A DNA stretch of 64,000 nt, from assembly GCF_934754925.1 (NCBI RefSeq), contig NZ_CAKVJA010000006.1:12944-76943 (forward strand), given 5' to 3'. Position numbers and translations under genes: made by a program. How positions within the stretch are numbered: the stretch's first letter is position 1; the number at the start of each line of letters is the position of its first letter. Below are positions 36,244 through 45,299 of the stretch, in pieces. Under the pieces are notes generated by a model that saw nothing but the letters and a program-made list of their open reading frames with translations, was not told where the DNA came from and did no database searches. This DNA comes from an uncultured Clostridium sp. (GTDB lineage: Bacteria; Bacillota; Clostridia; Clostridiales; Clostridiaceae).

Positions 36244-36770
36244 TAAAATTTATTCATAAATATCATAACAGTTATTAATCCACATAAAGTTCCTATTATT
36301 ACACCACCAATAACATCTGAAGGATAATGTACACCTAAATATATTCTTGAAAAAGCAATTAAACAAGCTAATAACATTATCTCTAAAGAAGCTGCGTTAT
36401 CAGTTTTAATAAAAACAGTTGCAACAGCAAAAGATGAAGCAGTATGTCCTGAAGGAAATGAATATGTAATTGGTCTTGATATTAAAAGCTCTTTTTTATC
36501 ATCATCATAAAATGGTCTTTTTCTTTTTATAATATTCTTTATTATCCCTTCACCTATAATAGTAGTAATTACAAGAGCTATAAGTATTGTTTGCCCTAAT
36601 ACTCTATAATCCTTTTTTGTCATTAATAAAACAGATATAACAATCCATATTATCCCCAAATTTCCTACTGAAGTTATAATAGGCATTGTCTTATCAAAGG
36701 CCTTATTTCTAAATTTTATATTTATCCACCTTAAAATTGTATTATCTATCTTTTTTAAAATCTCTATCAT
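36240..36770 (-). CDS. PAP2-family membrane phosphatase
   Basis: 176 residues, several membrane helices. The three phosphatase motifs are visible: KNIIKRKRPF (KxxxxxxRP), ITYSFPSGHTASSFAVA (PSGH) and SRIYLGVHYPSDVIGGVIIG (SRxxxxxHxxxD). It probably dephosphorylates undecaprenyl pyrophosphate or another lipid phosphate at the outer membrane face. It overlaps the DedA gene by four bases, suggesting translational coupling; both concern lipid carriers of the envelope. Confidence 0.93.
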   Translation of the reverse strand: MIEILKKIDNTILRWINIKFRNKAFDKTMPIITSVGNLGIIWIVISVLLMTKKDYRVLGQTILIALVITTIIGEGIIKNIIKRKRPFYDDDKKELLISRPITYSFPSGHTASSFAVATVFIKTDNAASLEIMLLACLIAFSRIYLGVHYPSDVIGGVIIGTLCGLITVMIFMNKFY

Positions 36771-36852
36771 TGCCCACTCACCTTCAATAATATAGTTTGT
36801 TTATATTCTTTCCATGACATATAAGCTATATGCATTTATTCATCCAATAAAA

Positions 36853-36888
36853 AATATCAGTAAATCTTAAGTATGATTTACTGATATT
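36853..36888 (-). terminator. Terminator of the CLC gene
   Basis: AATATCAGTAAATC and GATTTACTGATATT form a 14 bp stem with an eight-base loop; the minus strand then has TTTTTTATT. Confidence 0.9.
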
Positions 36889-36907
36889 GGAATTATTTGT
36901 TTGTGTT

Positions 36908-38092
36908 TTATTCGTTCCACAATTGCGATGTATAAATCCCCTTATGTCCTGAGATAAAAACTGCTATCATACAAACAAGCATTGCAAATATAATATTATT
37001 TGCTCCAAAAAGCTCTAAATACATCATAAAACACGCAATAGGTGCATTTGTTGCTCCAGAAAAAACTCCAACAAGACCTAATGCTGCTGAAAATGCAAAT
37101 GGTAAACCAAGTATATGTGATAAAGTGGCTCCTAATGTAGCACCTATAACAAATAATGGTGTAACTTCTCCTCCTTGATATCCAGCTCCTAAACACAAAG
37201 TGGTTAACATGAGCTTAATAATAAATGCTAAATAAGGCACATTTCCATCAAAAGCATCACTTAACAATCCCAAACTTAAGTTATTATACAGATTATTTCC
37301 TATAATTAATGTAGCTATAACCATCAAACTACCACCTACAAATATTTTTAAATATTGATTTTTACAATATTTTATTAGCTTTTCCTTAAACCACTGTGTC
37401 ATATACACAAATAATCTACTAGCCAATCCAAAACAAATTGCTAATATAATAACTTTTGCAGTATTAATTAGATTAATAGACTCTACTGGTGGTATTTTAT
37501 AATGAGTATGTTTAACGCCTAAAAGCTTAACAACTGAATTTCCTATAATAGCCGATGTTATTGCTGGAATCATTGAGTTATAGCTTAAACTACCTACTTT
37601 TGAAACTTCTATTGCAAATATTGTTCCTGTAAGAGGTGTTCCAAAAACAGATGAAAATCCAGCAGCTACACCACTTATTAATAATATTTTCTTTTCCTCT
37701 TCCGAAGTTTTTAAAGCTTTAGACAATGAATTTCCTATAGTTCCTCCTATTTGAACCCCTGTTCCCTCTCTCCCTACAGATCCACCAAAAAGATGAGTTA
37801 ATACAGTTCCTAAAAAAACTAATGGCGCCATAATAAATTTAATTTCTTCTTTGCTTCCATTTATATTTTCAATAATTATATTATTACCCTTTTGAGAATT
37901 ACCACCATATTTACTATAAAGAAAAGTCATTATCATACCAGATAAAGGAAGTATAAATATCAAAGATCCATACTTCAAATTAAGAGTTACTGAATTTTCT
38001 AAAAGTATTAAAAATATCCCTATAAACACCCCTGAAATGCTACCTATTATTATAGAAATCAGTACCAATTTCAGTATTGTCTTACTTTTCAT
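36908..38092 (-). CDS. CLC-type anion transporter, CLC-F (fluoride/proton antiporter) candidate
   Basis: 394 residues with about a dozen hydrophobic helices. Usual CLC channels have GSGIP and GREGP; here the first selectivity loop reads GNNIIIENI and the second SVGREGTGVQIGG (about residue 108). GNN and GREGT are the marks of the CLC-F subclass that exports fluoride. Other CLC features: GVAAGFSSVFGTPLTGTIFA, AGYQGGEVTPLFVIGATLGA. The neighbouring divergent gene has a fluoride riboswitch, which supports fluoride export over chloride. No fluoride aptamer was found in its own 5' region. AAAGGAGTG precedes the ATG. Confidence 0.88.
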   Translation of the reverse strand: MKSKTILKLVLISIIIGSISGVFIGIFLILLENSVTLNLKYGSLIFILPLSGMIMTFLYSKYGGNSQKGNNIIIENINGSKEEIKFIMAPLVFLGTVLTHLFGGSVGREGTGVQIGGTIGNSLSKALKTSEEEKKILLISGVAAGFSSVFGTPLTGTIFAIEVSKVGSLSYNSMIPAITSAIIGNSVVKLLGVKHTHYKIPPVESINLINTAKVIILAICFGLASRLFVYMTQWFKEKLIKYCKNQYLKIFVGGSLMVIATLIIGNNLYNNLSLGLLSDAFDGNVPYLAFIIKLMLTTLCLGAGYQGGEVTPLFVIGATLGATLSHILGLPFAFSAALGLVGVFSGATNAPIACFMMYLELFGANNIIFAMLVCMIAVFISGHKGIYTSQLWNE

Positions 38093-38245
38093 CTATATCA
38101 CTCCTTTTACCTATTACTTATTAAATTTCCCTAAATACAAAAATAATACCTATAAATAGAATACTTTTTAAATTTTACTCATTAAAATTAATTATAATTT
38201 CACCCTTTGGAACACATATTGTATCGTTTTCCAATAATGGCTTTA

Positions 38246-38274
38246 TTGAAATATATAGTTACTTATGATAAAAT
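38246..38274 (+). promoter_or_regulatory. Promoter of the fluoride riboswitch/antiporter transcript
   Basis: TTGAAA, 17 bases, TAAAAT, ending seven bases before the aptamer. Confidence 0.8.
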
Positions 38275-38281
38275 CAAAAAA

Positions 38282-38343
38282 CAGGGAATGAAGTACTCCC
38301 TTGATACTTATCAAAACCGCTTAATAAGCTAATGACTTCTACA
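38282..38343 (+). ncRNA. Fluoride riboswitch (crcB motif)
   Basis: GGGAATGAAGTACTCCC, a variable hairpin TTGAT/ATCAA, AAAACCGCTT ... AAGCTAATGACTTCTAC. This reproduces the crcB layout: P1 loop AUGAAGU forming a pseudoknot with ACUUC, the AAAC junction and the UAAUG strand. The 3' part overlaps the terminator, so fluoride should block termination. Confidence 0.92.
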
Positions 38344-38378
38344 ACTTTTTTTGTTGTAGAAATCATTAGCTTTTTTTA
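38328..38378 (+). terminator. Fluoride-controlled terminator
   Basis: GCTAATGA(CT)TCTACAAC and GTTGTAGAAATCATTAGC followed by seven T; the 5' arm is shared with the aptamer. Confidence 0.9.
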
Positions 38379-38406
38379 CTGTCACTTTATTTTAGGAGGA
38401 TTATTT

Positions 38407-39639
38407 ATGTTAATTAAACTTTTAGTAATTATAGTTAGCTTAATATTAATAGGAATATTAGCTAATTACAGTGGAAAATTAGTAGAACTTATAAAATTAC
38501 CATCTCTTATAGGTATGATTTTACTTGGAATGTTTGTTGGTCCTTCATTTTTGAATCTTATTCCACAATCAACTTTGAATATCTCTCCATATATCAAAGA
38601 CATTGCCTTAGTAACAGTATTATTTATAGGTGGATTAGGAATAAGTATAAATCAAATGAAACAAATAGGTAGGCCTGCTATCTTATTAAGTATAATACCT
38701 GCAACCCTAGAGGGATTAACAATTGCTTTTTTATCAATGATATTTCTTAATTTTACTTTTATCCAAGGTGCAATACTAGGATTTATAATAGCTGCTGTAA
38801 GTCCAGCTGTTTTAGTACCATCAATGGTTGATTTAATTAAAAGAAAAGTTGGACAAGATAAGGCAATTCCTCAAATGCTTTTAGTTGGTGCTTCTGCAGA
38901 TGATACTGTTGCAATTACTTTATTTACAACTTTTTTAGGAATTTATATGGCTAGCAATAACGGACAATATATTTCTATTGCTAGTGAGCTTTTTTCAATT
39001 CCTCTTACTATTATTAGTAGTATATTTATAGGATGGGTACTTGCATTTTTAACTAAAAAATTATTAAAATCTATTAAATTTAATGCTTTAAGAGTTATTA
39101 TTACATTTATAATTTGTTTATGTATTAGATTAATAGAAAATACTTTTCACTTAAAAACTTTTAATTCTTTATTAACTATAATGATTTATGGATTTTTCTT
39201 AAGAGCCTTTTTAGATGATCTAGCTCTTAAAATTCAAGATGGAATAAATGTTGTTTGGAAATACGGAAAAATTTATCTATTCGCCTTTGTTGGTATGGCT
39301 ATTAATCCCTCTCTTGTTGGAGAATATTTATGGATAGGAATATTAATGCTTATTATATCTTTAACCATTAGATCAATAGGTGTTGCTATTTCCTTAATTG
39401 GGACTGACTTATCTTTTAAAGAAAGAATTTTTTGTATTATAGCTTACTTACCTAAAGCAACTGTTCAATCCGCTAAAGCTGGTATCCCTCTTCAAATGGG
39501 TGTTATTGGTGGTGAAATAATGCAGGCTATTGCTATTTTAAGTGTATTAATAACTGCCCCTATTGGTGCTATTGGTATTAAACTTTCATCATCTAGATTT
39601 TTAAATCAAGAAAACATCAACGAAGATTTAGCTGTATAA
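38407..39639 (+). CDS. Cation:proton antiporter (CPA family), fluoride-induced
   Basis: 410 residues, ~12 membrane helices. LIGMILLGMFVGPSFLNLIP, DIALVTVLFIGGLGISINQM and VGASADDTVAITLF (the conserved Asp pair of KefB/NhaP-type antiporters) mark the family. The start is the ATG after AGGAGGATTATTT; the frame opens 25 codons earlier inside the riboswitch terminator. Under a fluoride riboswitch, it is expected to help export fluoride or restore pH during fluoride exposure. Na+/H+ antiporter genes are a known minority class downstream of crcB riboswitches; the true substrate is not shown by sequence. Confidence 0.9.
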   Translation: MLIKLLVIIVSLILIGILANYSGKLVELIKLPSLIGMILLGMFVGPSFLNLIPQSTLNISPYIKDIALVTVLFIGGLGISINQMKQIGRPAILLSIIPATLEGLTIAFLSMIFLNFTFIQGAILGFIIAAVSPAVLVPSMVDLIKRKVGQDKAIPQMLLVGASADDTVAITLFTTFLGIYMASNNGQYISIASELFSIPLTIISSIFIGWVLAFLTKKLLKSIKFNALRVIITFIICLCIRLIENTFHLKTFNSLLTIMIYGFFLRAFLDDLALKIQDGINVVWKYGKIYLFAFVGMAINPSLVGEYLWIGILMLIISLTIRSIGVAISLIGTDLSFKERIFCIIAYLPKATVQSAKAGIPLQMGVIGGEIMQAIAILSVLITAPIGAIGIKLSSSRFLNQENINEDLAV

Positions 39640-39647
39640 TCAATTAA

Positions 39648-39682
39648 AAAGAACTGATATTTAACCTATATCAGTTCTTTTC
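39648..39682. terminator. Bidirectional terminator between antiporter and copZ
   Basis: AAAAGAACTGATAT and ATATCAGTTCTTTT perfect stem; T-runs on both strands. Confidence 0.88.
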
Positions 39683-39687
39683 CTTTT

Positions 39688-39897
39688 CTATATATTTTCT
39701 ATTTTAATTACGTCATATCCCATATCTTCAATTTTTTCTTTTATTGAATCATCTGATTCACTTGTTTCTACAACAGCATAGTTTCCTTCTAAATTAACTT
39801 CAATTCCTGTTGCATCATTTAATTCTTCTAAAGCTTCAGTTACATGAGCAACACAATTTTTACAACTCATTCCTTCAATTAATATTTTCTTTTTCAT
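39688..39897 (-). CDS. copZ: Copper chaperone CopZ-like HMA protein
   Basis: 69 residues, a single HMA domain: ILIEGMSCKNCVAHVTEALE carries the MxCxxC metal site. DDSIKEKIEDMGYDVIKIE ends it. Delivers Cu(I) to CopA or the copper repressor. GAGGAG precedes the ATG. It lies 66 bases after copA on the same strand and is probably in its operon. Confidence 0.93.
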   Translation of the reverse strand: MKKKILIEGMSCKNCVAHVTEALEELNDATGIEVNLEGNYAVVETSESDDSIKEKIEDMGYDVIKIENI

Positions 39898-39963
39898 AAA
39901 ATCTCCTCACTTTCATCATCTTCAAGATATCCTTATTTTAATATTATTAATAACTATTTATAC

Positions 39964-42402
39964 TTATTTATTGGGATTAAACTTTCTTAATCTTAATGCA
40001 TTTGTTAAAACCGAAACTGAACTTAAGCTCATTGCAGCTGCACCTATCATTGGATTTAATAATGGTCCTCCAAATATATGAAGTACTCCCATGGCTACTG
40101 GAATACCTAATACATTATATCCAAATGCCCAGAATAGATTTTGTTTTATATTTCTAATAGTTGCTTTACTTAATTTAATAGCTGTAGTAACATCTCTTAA
40201 ATCACCTTTCATAAGTACTATATTAGCTGATTCAATAGCTACATCAGTACCTGTTCCAATTGCAATACCAATATCAGCTTGTGCTAATGCTGGAGCATCA
40301 TTTATTCCATCTCCAACCATCGCAACCTTGTTACCCTTCCCTTGAAGCTTTTTAACTTCATTTGCTTTGTCTTCAGGTAATACTTCTGCAAGAACAATAT
40401 CTATTCCAACTTGCTTTGCAATAGCATCAGCAGTTTTCTTATTATCTCCCGTAATCATAGCAACCTTTATTCCCATCTTATGAAGATTTTCGATTGCTTC
40501 TTTACTACTTGGTTTAACTGTATCCGCAACTGCAATAATACCTTCTAATTTATTATTTATTGCAATATACATAGGTGTTTTACCCTCATTTGCCAATTTA
40601 TCTGACTTAACACCTAACTCTCCAACTTCAATAGAGTTTTCACTCATTAATTTTTTATTTCCAAGTAAAATAGTCTTACCTTCTATTTCAACTTGAATAC
40701 CATGGCCTGGAATAGCTTTAAAATTAGATATTTCTTTAAATTGAATATTTCTTTCCTCTGCACTTTTTACTATTGCTTCACCTAAAGGGTGCTCTGAACC
40801 TTTTTCACTACTTGCTGCTATAGATAGTAATTCATCTTCTAATATTGTACTAGTAATAATATCTGTTACTACTGGTTTACCTTCTGTAATAGTACCAGTC
40901 TTATCAAATACAATAGTATCAATTTGGTGAGTAACTTCTAAAGCTTCTCCCCCTTTAATTAATACTCCATATTCTGCGCCTTTTCCTGTTCCAACCATAA
41001 TTGCTGTAGGTGTTGCTAACCCTAAAGCACATGGACAAGCTATAACTAAAACTGAAATAAATATTGTTAATGCAAATACTCCACTCTCACCAGCAATTAA
41101 CCATCCGATACTAGCAAGTATTGCAAGACCAATTACTATTGGCACAAAGTATGATGCAATAATATCTGCCATCTTTGCAATAGGGGCCTTTGACCCTTGA
41201 GCATCTTCAACTAACTTAATAATTTGAGATAATGCAGTGTCTTTACCAACCTTAGTAGCTTTATATTTAATAAATCCAGTTTTATTAATACTCGCTCCTA
41301 TTACCTTGCTTCCAATTGTCTTTTCAACCGGAATACTTTCACCTGTAAGCATAGCTTCATCAACAGCAGTAGCCCCTTCTATAACTTCACCATCAACAGG
41401 TAACTTTTCCCCTGGCTTAACTATAACTATATCTCCAACAATAACTTCATCTATAGGAATAACTAACTCTTTTCCATCTCTTACAATAGTAGCTGTCTTT
41501 GGTGCTAATCCCATAAGCTTTTTAATTGCTTGAGATGTTTTTCCCTTAGAAATTGCTTCTAGATACTTACCTAAAGTTATTAAAGCAAGTATTGTAACAG
41601 CTGCTTCATAATATAGACTCATAGCATAAGAACCATCACCTGTATAAATTTTATATGTTCCATATAAACTATAAATAAAGGCTGCACTTGTTCCTATTGC
41701 AATTAAAGAATCCATATTAGGACTTAATTTAAATAAATTTTTATATCCAATATAGTAAAACTTATATCCAATTATCATAACTGGTATTGTTAACACTAAT
41801 TGAATTATTGCAAAATTAAGTGGATTCATCATTGGATCAATAATCTTAGGTAATGGCATACCAACCATATGACCCATTGTTATTGTTAAAAGAGGTACTG
41901 AAAATATTAATGATAATATTAATCTCCACAATAACTTTCCTTTTTCATCTAAGTTCTTTTTCTTTTCTTCTATTTTCTGCTCTTCTTCTCTTATTAATTT
42001 ATATCCTGCCTTCTCAACCTTTGCTTTTATATCTCCAAAGCTTACAGCATCTGCATCATAACTTACTGAAAGTTTTTCTGTTGCAAAATTAACTACTGCA
42101 TTTTCAATACCGGGCATTTTCTTTGTAACTTTTTCAACTCTATTTGCACAAGCCGAGCATGTCATTCCTTCTATTTTGTAAGTATGTGATTGAATATTTT
42201 TTTCTACTTTATATCCTATTTTTTCAACCTTTTGTTCAATATCTTGTTTAGTAACTGCTTGGTCATCATAATTAACTGTTAAAGTTTCTGTTGCAAAATT
42301 AACATTTGCTTCTTTAACACCATTCATTTTGCTAACTACTTTTTCAATTCTGTTAGCACAAGCAGAACATGTCATACCGCTTATTTTAAACTTATTATTC
42401 AC
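39964..42402 (-). CDS. copA: Cu(I)-exporting P1B-type ATPase CopA
   Basis: 812 residues. Two N-terminal HMA domains, each with GMTCSACANR(I/V)EKV. Transmembrane metal site VIACPCALGLATP (about residue 457), phosphorylation site VFDKTGTITEGKPV (about 499), SEHPLGEAI (HP motif), TGDNKKTADAIAKQVGI and MVGDGINDAPALAQADIG. The start is a GTG (MNNKFKISGMTC) eight bases after GGGAG; the frame opens with another GTG three codons earlier that overlaps the Shine-Dalgarno. The upstream GC-rich operator suggests CsoR control; copZ follows. Confidence 0.97.
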   Translation of the reverse strand: MNNKFKISGMTCSACANRIEKVVSKMNGVKEANVNFATETLTVNYDDQAVTKQDIEQKVEKIGYKVEKNIQSHTYKIEGMTCSACANRVEKVTKKMPGIENAVVNFATEKLSVSYDADAVSFGDIKAKVEKAGYKLIREEEQKIEEKKKNLDEKGKLLWRLILSLIFSVPLLTITMGHMVGMPLPKIIDPMMNPLNFAIIQLVLTIPVMIIGYKFYYIGYKNLFKLSPNMDSLIAIGTSAAFIYSLYGTYKIYTGDGSYAMSLYYEAAVTILALITLGKYLEAISKGKTSQAIKKLMGLAPKTATIVRDGKELVIPIDEVIVGDIVIVKPGEKLPVDGEVIEGATAVDEAMLTGESIPVEKTIGSKVIGASINKTGFIKYKATKVGKDTALSQIIKLVEDAQGSKAPIAKMADIIASYFVPIVIGLAILASIGWLIAGESGVFALTIFISVLVIACPCALGLATPTAIMVGTGKGAEYGVLIKGGEALEVTHQIDTIVFDKTGTITEGKPVVTDIITSTILEDELLSIAASSEKGSEHPLGEAIVKSAEERNIQFKEISNFKAIPGHGIQVEIEGKTILLGNKKLMSENSIEVGELGVKSDKLANEGKTPMYIAINNKLEGIIAVADTVKPSSKEAIENLHKMGIKVAMITGDNKKTADAIAKQVGIDIVLAEVLPEDKANEVKKLQGKGNKVAMVGDGINDAPALAQADIGIAIGTGTDVAIESANIVLMKGDLRDVTTAIKLSKATIRNIKQNLFWAFGYNVLGIPVAMGVLHIFGGPLLNPMIGAAAMSLSSVSVLTNALRLRKFNPNK

Positions 42403-42454
42403 CTCTATCACTCCCTTAAATAAAAATATTTATTTAAATACTATCACTATTTGT

Positions 42455-42480
42455 TGCACCCCCCCTGGGTGGGGTTATAA
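42455..42480 (-). promoter_or_regulatory. CsoR-like operator upstream of copA
   Basis: TGCACCCCCCCTGGGTGGGG followed by TTATAA: a G/C-tract pseudo-palindrome like CsoR operators, starkly GC-rich in an AT-rich gap and just downstream of the copA -10. No csoR gene is in the window. Confidence 0.7.
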
Positions 42481-42484
42481 ACCT

Positions 42485-42512
42485 ATTATATTCTTTTTTT
42501 TATTATTTGCAA
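42485..42512 (-). promoter_or_regulatory. copA promoter
   Basis: TTGCAA, 16 bases, TATAAT on the minus strand. Confidence 0.75.
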
Positions 42513-42649
42513 TAGTTTTTTTATTATTTAATGATATTATTTATCAATTAAAATATTTATTTTAATTGCGTATCATAAGTATGTATTTTTTACATATATA
42601 TTTATTAAGAAATTATTGTAAACGTTTTATTAATTTGGGAGGACTTTTT

Positions 42650-44083
42650 ATGATCAGTTTCTTTGTTTGTCTAGCTATATTGATAATTGGTTATTGTCTA
42701 TATAGCAAACTTGTTGAAAAAATCTTTGGACCAGAGTTTGACAGAAAGACACCTGCATTAGTTCATCCGGATGGAGTCGACTATATGCCAATGAAACCCT
42801 GGAGATCATTTTTAGTGCAACTTCTTAATATTGCAGGGCTTGGTCCAATATTTGGTGCATTATCAGGAGCTATCTGGGGACCATCAGTATACCTTTGGAT
42901 TGTTTTTGGTACACTTCTTGCTGGTGGCGTTCATGATTTTCTAAGTGGTATGCTATCAGTTAGAAATGATGGAGCAAGTATCTCTGAAATTGTAGGTATT
43001 TACCTAGGTAAAGTAATGAAAAATGTAATGAGAGTATTTTCAGTTATTCTTCTTGTTATGGTTGGAGTTGTATTTATGGTTGGTCCTGCCGGTTTATTAG
43101 CAAAACTTACACCTAATTTTATGAATGTAACCTTCTGGACAATTGTTGTATTAATTTATTATTTTCTTGCTACTTTATTACCTATTGATAAGATTATCGG
43201 AAAACTATATCCTATTTTCGGTATATGCTTAATTATTATGGCTGTAGGTATTGCAGGTGCAACAATATTAAATAATGGTACTAATCCAATGATGGAAATT
43301 ACACTTGAAAATCTACATCCTGATGGTGCTCCAATTTGGCCATTAATGTTTATTACAGTAGCCTGTGGTGCTATTTCAGGTTTCCACGCAACACAATCAC
43401 CTATTATATCAAGATGTATAGAAACTGAAAAAGATGGTAGAAAAATATTTTATGGTGCTATGGTTGCAGAAGGAATAATTGCTCTAATATGGGCTTCTGC
43501 TGGTATTGCTTTCTATAAGGGAACTGGTGGATTACTTGCTGCAGGTGGAGGTAATTCTTCAACTGTATATGATATGTCCATTGGCCTTTTAGGTAAGGTT
43601 GGTGGAGTTCTTGCTATGCTTGGTGTTATTGTATGTCCTATTACTTCAGGAGATACAGCCTTTAGAAGTGCAAGACTTACAATATCAGATTGGTTTAAAA
43701 TTGATCAAACTAAAATTCCTAAGAGATTAATGCTTGCTATTCCTTTACTTGGAATTGGATATTTAATTTCACTTATAGATTATTCAGTTGTTTGGAGATA
43801 TTTTTCATGGTCAAATCAAACACTAGCTATGATAGTTCTTTGGGCAGGCTCTGTATATCTTGCTAAATATGCTAAGATAAATAAACCAATTTCATCATTA
43901 ATTGCAGTAATTCCTGCAACCTTTATGTCAGCAGTAAGTTGTACTTATATTTTATACGCACAAGAAGGCTTTAAACTTCCAACAAGAATTGCATATCCTA
44001 TAGGTATAATTTTTGCAGTTATATGTTTGTGCCTATTCTTATTCCGTACATTTATACCTGCTATAAAAGCTAAAGCTAATTAA
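42650..44083 (+). CDS. CstA-family transporter (carbon starvation protein)
   Basis: 477 residues, many membrane helices. Family blocks: PWRSFLVQLLNIAGLGPIFG, GGVHDFLSGMLSVRNDGASI, GAISGFHATQSPIISRCIE and CPITSGDTAFRSARLTISDW. CstA/BtsT proteins import peptides or pyruvate; this shorter firmicute form lacks the long C-terminus of E. coli CstA, so the substrate stays open. The start is the ATG after GGGAGGACTTTTT; the frame opens 28 codons earlier. Monocistronic, divergent from copA, terminator after it. Confidence 0.92.
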   Translation: MISFFVCLAILIIGYCLYSKLVEKIFGPEFDRKTPALVHPDGVDYMPMKPWRSFLVQLLNIAGLGPIFGALSGAIWGPSVYLWIVFGTLLAGGVHDFLSGMLSVRNDGASISEIVGIYLGKVMKNVMRVFSVILLVMVGVVFMVGPAGLLAKLTPNFMNVTFWTIVVLIYYFLATLLPIDKIIGKLYPIFGICLIIMAVGIAGATILNNGTNPMMEITLENLHPDGAPIWPLMFITVACGAISGFHATQSPIISRCIETEKDGRKIFYGAMVAEGIIALIWASAGIAFYKGTGGLLAAGGGNSSTVYDMSIGLLGKVGGVLAMLGVIVCPITSGDTAFRSARLTISDWFKIDQTKIPKRLMLAIPLLGIGYLISLIDYSVVWRYFSWSNQTLAMIVLWAGSVYLAKYAKINKPISSLIAVIPATFMSAVSCTYILYAQEGFKLPTRIAYPIGIIFAVICLCLFLFRTFIPAIKAKAN

Positions 44084-44104
44084 AAATTAATAATCTAAAA
44101 AAAT

Positions 44105-44152
44105 AAAGGTACCAAATTGAATTTAATATAAAACTCAATTTGGTACTTTTAA
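44105..44152. terminator. Bidirectional terminator between cstA-type gene and manC-type gene
   Basis: AAGGTACCAAATTGAAT and TCAATTTGGTACTTTT stem with A/T runs on either side. Confidence 0.8.
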
Positions 44153-44159
44153 CTTTTCA

Positions 44160-45230
44160 TTAAATAAACGCCCCAAACTCAGGACTATCATTAATATCAT
44201 TAAGCAAATGCTTAATTTCCTGATCTTTATCCTTATCCATTACTAGGATAACATCACCTGCATCCACAACTACTAAATCCTTAACTCCAAAACCAATAAT
44301 CAGTTTTTCGTCTCCTCCAAATATGGAGCAATTTTCACAATCCTGGATATAGACATTATTGCTTATCTTGTTATTTCTATATTCACTTAAATATCTGCTT
44401 AATGCAGTAAAACTTCCTATGTCATCCCACTGAAAAGTTCCTTTAATTACATATGCTTTCCTAGTTCTTTGCATTACTCCAAAATCTATAGAAATACCAT
44501 CGATGTTTTCATATTCTTCTCTAATTACCTCTTCTTCATCATTTTCTCCTAAATGTTGATATATATTCATTAATGACTTATACATCTTAGGCAAATACTT
44601 TTCAATTTCTCTTAATATAACATCTGCTCTAAAAACAAACATCCCTGAATTCCATAGATAGGTCCCCTTTAATAAAAAGTCTTTAGCTACTTCAATATTA
44701 GGTTTTTCAGTGAATCTTGCTATTTTATATGCCTGAGATGCAGAAGCTATTCTTTCTCCCATTTCAATATATCCATAACCAGTTTCAGGTCTAGTTGGAG
44801 TAATACCTATTGTAACTATCCCTCTACGTCTATTAGCTATTTCAATAGCTTCTGATAGTGTATCTAAATAATCCTTTTGACCTTCAATATGATGATCAGA
44901 AGGTAAAACTACCATTACAGCATCATTATCTTTTTTTAATAACTTAATGGCTGATAACCCTATACAAGTAGCAGTTTCTTTATTAGCCGGTTCAGTAAAT
45001 ATATTTTCAGAATTAACATCTGATAACTCATCTCTTATTTTTTCCAAATAACCCCTGTTAGTTACCACATAAATATTATCCTTCTTAATTAAAGGAGTAA
45101 TTCTTTCAACTGTATTTACTAAAAAGCTTTTATTATTAATAACCTTCAAAAATTGCTTAGGTTGATTTGCCCTTGATAAAGGATATAGCCTTGTACCTTT
45201 TCCTCCAGCTAAAATTAGCGCGTATATCAC
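44160..45230 (-). CDS. manC: Mannose-1-phosphate guanylyltransferase
   Basis: 356 residues. Makes GDP-mannose from mannose-1-phosphate and GTP. The start MIYALILAGGKGTRLYPLSR is the nucleotidyltransferase signature; VMVVLPSDHHI, GITPTRPETGYGYIE, FTEKPNIEVAKDFL and YLWNSGMFVFRADVIL follow, typical for ManC/Gmp enzymes without the isomerase domain. The start is a GTG nine bases after GTGGAG; the frame opens five codons earlier. GDP-mannose feeds surface glycans; no partner genes are adjacent. Confidence 0.94.
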   Translation of the reverse strand: MIYALILAGGKGTRLYPLSRANQPKQFLKVINNKSFLVNTVERITPLIKKDNIYVVTNRGYLEKIRDELSDVNSENIFTEPANKETATCIGLSAIKLLKKDNDAVMVVLPSDHHIEGQKDYLDTLSEAIEIANRRRGIVTIGITPTRPETGYGYIEMGERIASASQAYKIARFTEKPNIEVAKDFLLKGTYLWNSGMFVFRADVILREIEKYLPKMYKSLMNIYQHLGENDEEEVIREEYENIDGISIDFGVMQRTRKAYVIKGTFQWDDIGSFTALSRYLSEYRNNKISNNVYIQDCENCSIFGGDEKLIIGFGVKDLVVVDAGDVILVMDKDKDQEIKHLLNDINDSPEFGAFI

Positions 45231-45299
45231 AAAATTCCACTCCACGTAGTACTATGTTTTATTATATGAGTGCCTTTTACCAATTGTGAAATCATAATG

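Noticed and set aside
42329..42565. Plus-strand open frame across the copA start and promoter
   Set aside because: It overlaps the copA 5' end and its operator; hydrophobic low-complexity translation and no ribosome binding site.
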